Source: an uncultured bacterium (GTDB lineage Bacteria > Bacillota > Clostridia > Lachnospirales > Lachnospiraceae). Taken from it: a DNA stretch of 8,544 nucleotides. Shown here one piece after another: positions 6,194-8,544 of the stretch (position 1 is its first letter; every line of letters begins with the position of its first letter). A program made the position numbers and the translations under genes. Location of the stretch: the NCBI GenBank assembly GCA_945871045.1, contig CAMBUC010000080.1, positions 1-8,544 of the forward strand, given 5' to 3'. The notes under the pieces were generated by a model. The model worked only from the letters and a program-made list of their open reading frames with translations. It did no database searches and was not told the origin of the DNA.

Positions 6194-6229
6194 AACGATG
6201 CGCCCGGTCAAAAGACCGGGCGCATCGTT
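6194..6229. terminator. Bidirectional rho-independent terminator
   Basis: A 16-bp perfect stem (AACGATGCGCCCGGTC with its complement) around an AAAA loop. Downstream on the plus strand comes TTATTT for htpG; on the minus strand the stem is followed by TGCTTTATTTT, serving the convergent lipoprotein gene. It begins 4 bp after the htpG stop and lies 15 bp from the end of the minus-strand gene. Confidence 0.95.
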
Positions 6230-6244
6230 ATTTCATCTAAAAAA

Positions 6245-7246
6245 TCATTCATTTTCCATGTATTTCTGATAGATCTTATCAAAGGATGAAAACGGATACT
6301 TCTCCATCTCGCGAATAGAGATCTTGTTCCATACCGTTTCATTCAATTTAGAACTCACAGACTCCAAAAACGAATCATAGACTCGGTGGAATGCCTCTTG
6401 TTTTCTCTCTTCCACAATGTCCTGCTTATGGATCAGTGTCAATTCTTCCTGAAACTTATTATCGCAATAAAAAATATAATACCCCTCTGATGTAGAGATC
6501 AAACCGGAAGTTTCTTCATTGTTCATTGAAAAAACGATATCTTCCGCCTCCTTTGGCAATACCCCTCGTTGGAGTTTCAAAGATATTTCACCTTTTTCAT
6601 TGTGATTCGCAGCAACAGAAGAAAACTCTTCTCCGGCATCTAACTCTTCCAGAGCCTTCTTTGCTTCCGATTCGTCAGAAGTAAAAATCTGACGTACTTC
6701 CATAATACGGGCTTCGTCATCACTCACTTCTTCGTTTACATCCATGACAAGACATTGATACAGTTTATCAGCCAAAGCAAATTTCTCATAAATATCTTCG
6801 ATATCATCCTGAGTGATCTCAAGATATGATACTTCTTCTTCCGTCAACGATTGAAAACACTCTTCACCGGCCCACTGGGATAATTTCTTTTCTTCATCGG
6901 TGAGGGTAATCCCCTGTTCATTGGCCAAAGCCACCATACTATAGACCTTTGTCATTTCATCCATGCTGATCTTTTTGACATACTGCTCAAATTTCTTTTG
7001 AACCTTCAGATCTTCATTTTGCAGCAAATCAATACCATAACTCTCACCATGCAGATTCATGTTATTTATAAGTAAGAGTTTCATTACCGGAAGAATGCAT
7101 GCTTTGCCTCCGATCATGAATACTTCATCATCTGACATTCCCCGACTGATCGAAACAACCTCTTTTCCAAACTGACATCCGCTGCTGCCAATTGCAAGTA
7201 CGGTTGCTACCGCTGCCGCAGCCAAACGATAACCTATCTTCTTCAT
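6245..7246 (-). CDS. Parvulin/SurA-like lipoprotein, probable extracytoplasmic foldase or chaperone
   Basis: A 333-residue predicted lipoprotein. The N-terminus (MKKIGYRLAAAAVATVLAIG) is a classic signal peptide ending SSGC, with Cys24 as the likely lipidated residue; the -3 Ser is a weaker lipobox choice than Leu/Val. A helical, charged region (about 40-170) resembles the SurA/PrsA N-terminal chaperone domain, followed by a PpiC/parvulin-like segment at about 183-262 (EVRQIF, EFSSVA, GVLPKEAEDIVFSM, GYYIFYC). The usual parvulin histidines are replaced: Gln186 where RHIL is typical and Tyr257 where GYHI is typical, so isomerase activity is doubtful and a holding role is plausible. The ATG at 7246 is preferred because GGAG (7253-7256) lies 6 nt upstream; an in-frame ATG at 7258 has only a weak purine-rich stretch. 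It follows the FAD dehydrogenase gene by 46 nt without a terminator, so co-transcription is likely. Confidence 0.82.
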   Translation of the reverse strand: MKKIGYRLAAAAVATVLAIGSSGCQFGKEVVSISRGMSDDEVFMIGGKACILPVMKLLLINNMNLHGESYGIDLLQNEDLKVQKKFEQYVKKISMDEMTKVYSMVALANEQGITLTDEEKKLSQWAGEECFQSLTEEEVSYLEITQDDIEDIYEKFALADKLYQCLVMDVNEEVSDDEARIMEVRQIFTSDESEAKKALEELDAGEEFSSVAANHNEKGEISLKLQRGVLPKEAEDIVFSMNNEETSGLISTSEGYYIFYCDNKFQEELTLIHKQDIVEERKQEAFHRVYDSFLESVSSKLNETVWNKISIREMEKYPFSSFDKIYQKYMENE

Positions 7247-7252
7247 GCTTTT

Positions 7253-7256
7253 CTCC
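7253..7256 (-). promoter_or_regulatory. Ribosome binding site deciding the lipoprotein start
   Basis: GGAG on the minus strand, 6 nt before the ATG at 7246. It lies within the first codons of the alternative ATG at 7258, so the two starts cannot both be well served; the shorter one gives the more standard MKK signal peptide. Confidence 0.55.
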
Positions 7257-7292
7257 ATAATCGTTTCTTTTCTCTTGGGCGATCAACTTCAT

Positions 7293-8544
7293 TTACATGC
7301 TGGACAGAATACTGCGTGCCACAGAAAGTCCATTGGCAGATGCCTGCTGTAAGCCTCTGGTAACAGATGCACCATCACCGATTGCACGAAGTCCCTTGAT
7401 ATTTGTCTCAAAATCGCGGTTCACCACAACCTTGTTGGAATAGAACTTCACTTCCACGCCATACATTAACGTTTCTTCGCTGGCAATACCCGGTGTCACT
7501 TTATCAAGCGCTTCGATCATTTCCTCAATATCTACCATGATCCGGTGAGGGAATACAAGGGAAAGATCGCCGGGAACGGCATCCTTCAATGTGGGGATCA
7601 GATTGTTACGGCATAAGCGCTCCTCTGTCGTACGTCTTCCACGTTTAAAATCGCCATAAGTCTGCACCAGGATCTTTCCGTCACAAAGCATATTTGACAA
7701 TTGTGCGATCTGCTTGCCATACTCGATGGGTGTCTTAAAAGGCTTTGTAAAATTCTTGGAAACAAGAAGTGCAAAGTTTGTATTGTTTGTCTTCATATCC
7801 TGTGATTTATATGCGTGACCGTTTACGACCGCAAGTCCGTTGTCATAATATTCGGTTGCTACCTCTCCCGACGGATTGGTACAGAAGGTACGCACTTTGT
7901 CATCAAAGGTAGGTGTATGATAAACGAGTTTTGCTTCATACAGGTTCTTATTTAAAAGCTCCATTACCTCATCACGAACTTCTACGCGCACACCGATATC
8001 AACCGTACCAACCTCTGTCTCTACACCATGTTCTTTGCACAGATGTGAAAACCAATCTGCACCCTCGCGGCCCACAGCAGAAACAATCTCTCCGGCGTAC
8101 AATGTTTCGCCCTGATCTGTAACCACACCCTTTACAGCACCATCTTCAATGAGGATCTCATTCACCATTGTCTTAAATTTCATCTCTACGCCACACTCTA
8201 ACAAATGCGCCTGCAATTTCGCGTAGATCTTATAGCCTTCTTCTGTTCCCAAATGGCGGATCGGACACTCGATCAGTTTCAGGTTGGCGTTGATGGCTTT
8301 TCTGCGGATCTCTCGAATTTCCTTCTCTTTGTCCACACCGTACACACTGGTATCCGCACCAAACTTCAGATAAATATCATCTGACTCCTTGATCAGTTTT
8401 GATGCCTCTTCATATCCTAAAATCTCCGGAAGGGTGCCTCCCACATCCGGCGAAAGCGATAATTTTCCATCTGAGAATGCTCCAGCACCGGCAAATCCGG
8501 TGGTAATACTGCAAGGCTGGCATCCGACACAAACCTTTGTCTGA
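7293..8544 (-). CDS. FAD-dependent dehydrogenase/oxidoreductase (COG2509-type), 5' end missing
   Basis: About 417 codons of a flavoprotein whose N-terminal FAD-binding GxGxxG loop lies beyond the window edge. Visible family features are CVGCQPC followed by GFAGAGAFSDGKL at the start of the visible part, ECPIRHLGTEEGYKIYAKLQ, the strand GVVTDQGETLYAGEIVSAVGREGADW typical of the second FAD-contact region, and the C-terminal GLRAIGDGASVTRGLQQASANGLSVARSIL, which closes the FAD site in this fold. It is predicted to be a cytoplasmic redox enzyme; the substrate of this family is not known to me. The frame is open right to the window edge, so a GTG at 8444 is an internal valine codon, not the start. 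Stop is TAA at 7293-7295. It precedes the parvulin-like gene and probably shares its transcript. Confidence 0.88.
   Translation of the reverse strand, partial: QTKVCVGCQPCSITTGFAGAGAFSDGKLSLSPDVGGTLPEILGYEEASKLIKESDDIYLKFGADTSVYGVDKEKEIREIRRKAINANLKLIECPIRHLGTEEGYKIYAKLQAHLLECGVEMKFKTMVNEILIEDGAVKGVVTDQGETLYAGEIVSAVGREGADWFSHLCKEHGVETEVGTVDIGVRVEVRDEVMELLNKNLYEAKLVYHTPTFDDKVRTFCTNPSGEVATEYYDNGLAVVNGHAYKSQDMKTNNTNFALLVSKNFTKPFKTPIEYGKQIAQLSNMLCDGKILVQTYGDFKRGRRTTEERLCRNNLIPTLKDAVPGDLSLVFPHRIMVDIEEMIEALDKVTPGIASEETLMYGVEVKFYSNKVVVNRDFETNIKGLRAIGDGASVTRGLQQASANGLSVARSILSSM

Noticed and set aside
8442..8444. GTG as the start codon of the FAD dehydrogenase.
   Set aside because: The frame continues upstream to the window edge with conserved family residues (GFAGAGAFSDGKL), so this is an internal valine.

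Overview
The window looks like chromosomal DNA from a Gram-positive anaerobe of the Clostridia, most likely a Lachnospiraceae relative. The support is a perfect CIRCE operator, Bacillus/Clostridium-type LexA boxes, AAGGAG-like ribosome sites, a lipoprotein foldase-like protein, and a radical SAM/DUF4130 gene pair common in that family. Genus is inferred from protein flavour only. I see no tRNA, rRNA, CRISPR array, insertion sequence or phage gene.

Layout: (1) 1-1454, minus: most of an ABC exporter half-transporter (membrane domain complete, ATPase domain cut off by the window edge). (2) 1455-1700: a divergent regulatory region. One side holds the exporter promoter, with a palindrome over its -35 box. 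The other side holds a promoter bracketed by two LexA (SOS) boxes. (3) 1701-3930, plus: a two-gene unit made of a radical SAM protein of the putative DNA modification/repair family (with a helix-hairpin-helix and a C-terminal sliding-clamp-like peptide) and its usual partner, a DUF4130 protein. (4) 3931-4134: CIRCE operator, sigma-A-type promoter and 5' UTR hairpin for the next gene. (5) 4135-6189, plus: htpG (bacterial Hsp90) with two acidic insertions. (6) 6194-6229: a strong hairpin serving as terminator for the two convergent transcription units. (7) 6245-7246, minus: a parvulin/SurA-like lipoprotein lacking the usual active-site histidines. (8) 7293-8544, minus: an FAD-dependent dehydrogenase of the COG2509 type, cut off at its N-terminus, probably co-transcribed with the lipoprotein gene.

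The most interesting part is the SOS-controlled radical SAM/DUF4130 pair. Three independent signals agree: two GAAC-N4-GTTC boxes exactly around a good promoter, a DNA-binding HhH motif, and a QLSLF peptide of the kind that docks proteins on the DnaN clamp. Together they suggest a damage-induced, replication-associated DNA repair or modification system whose chemistry is not known. It lies beside a heat-shock gene with its own HrcA operator, so two stress regulons meet in about 2.5 kb.
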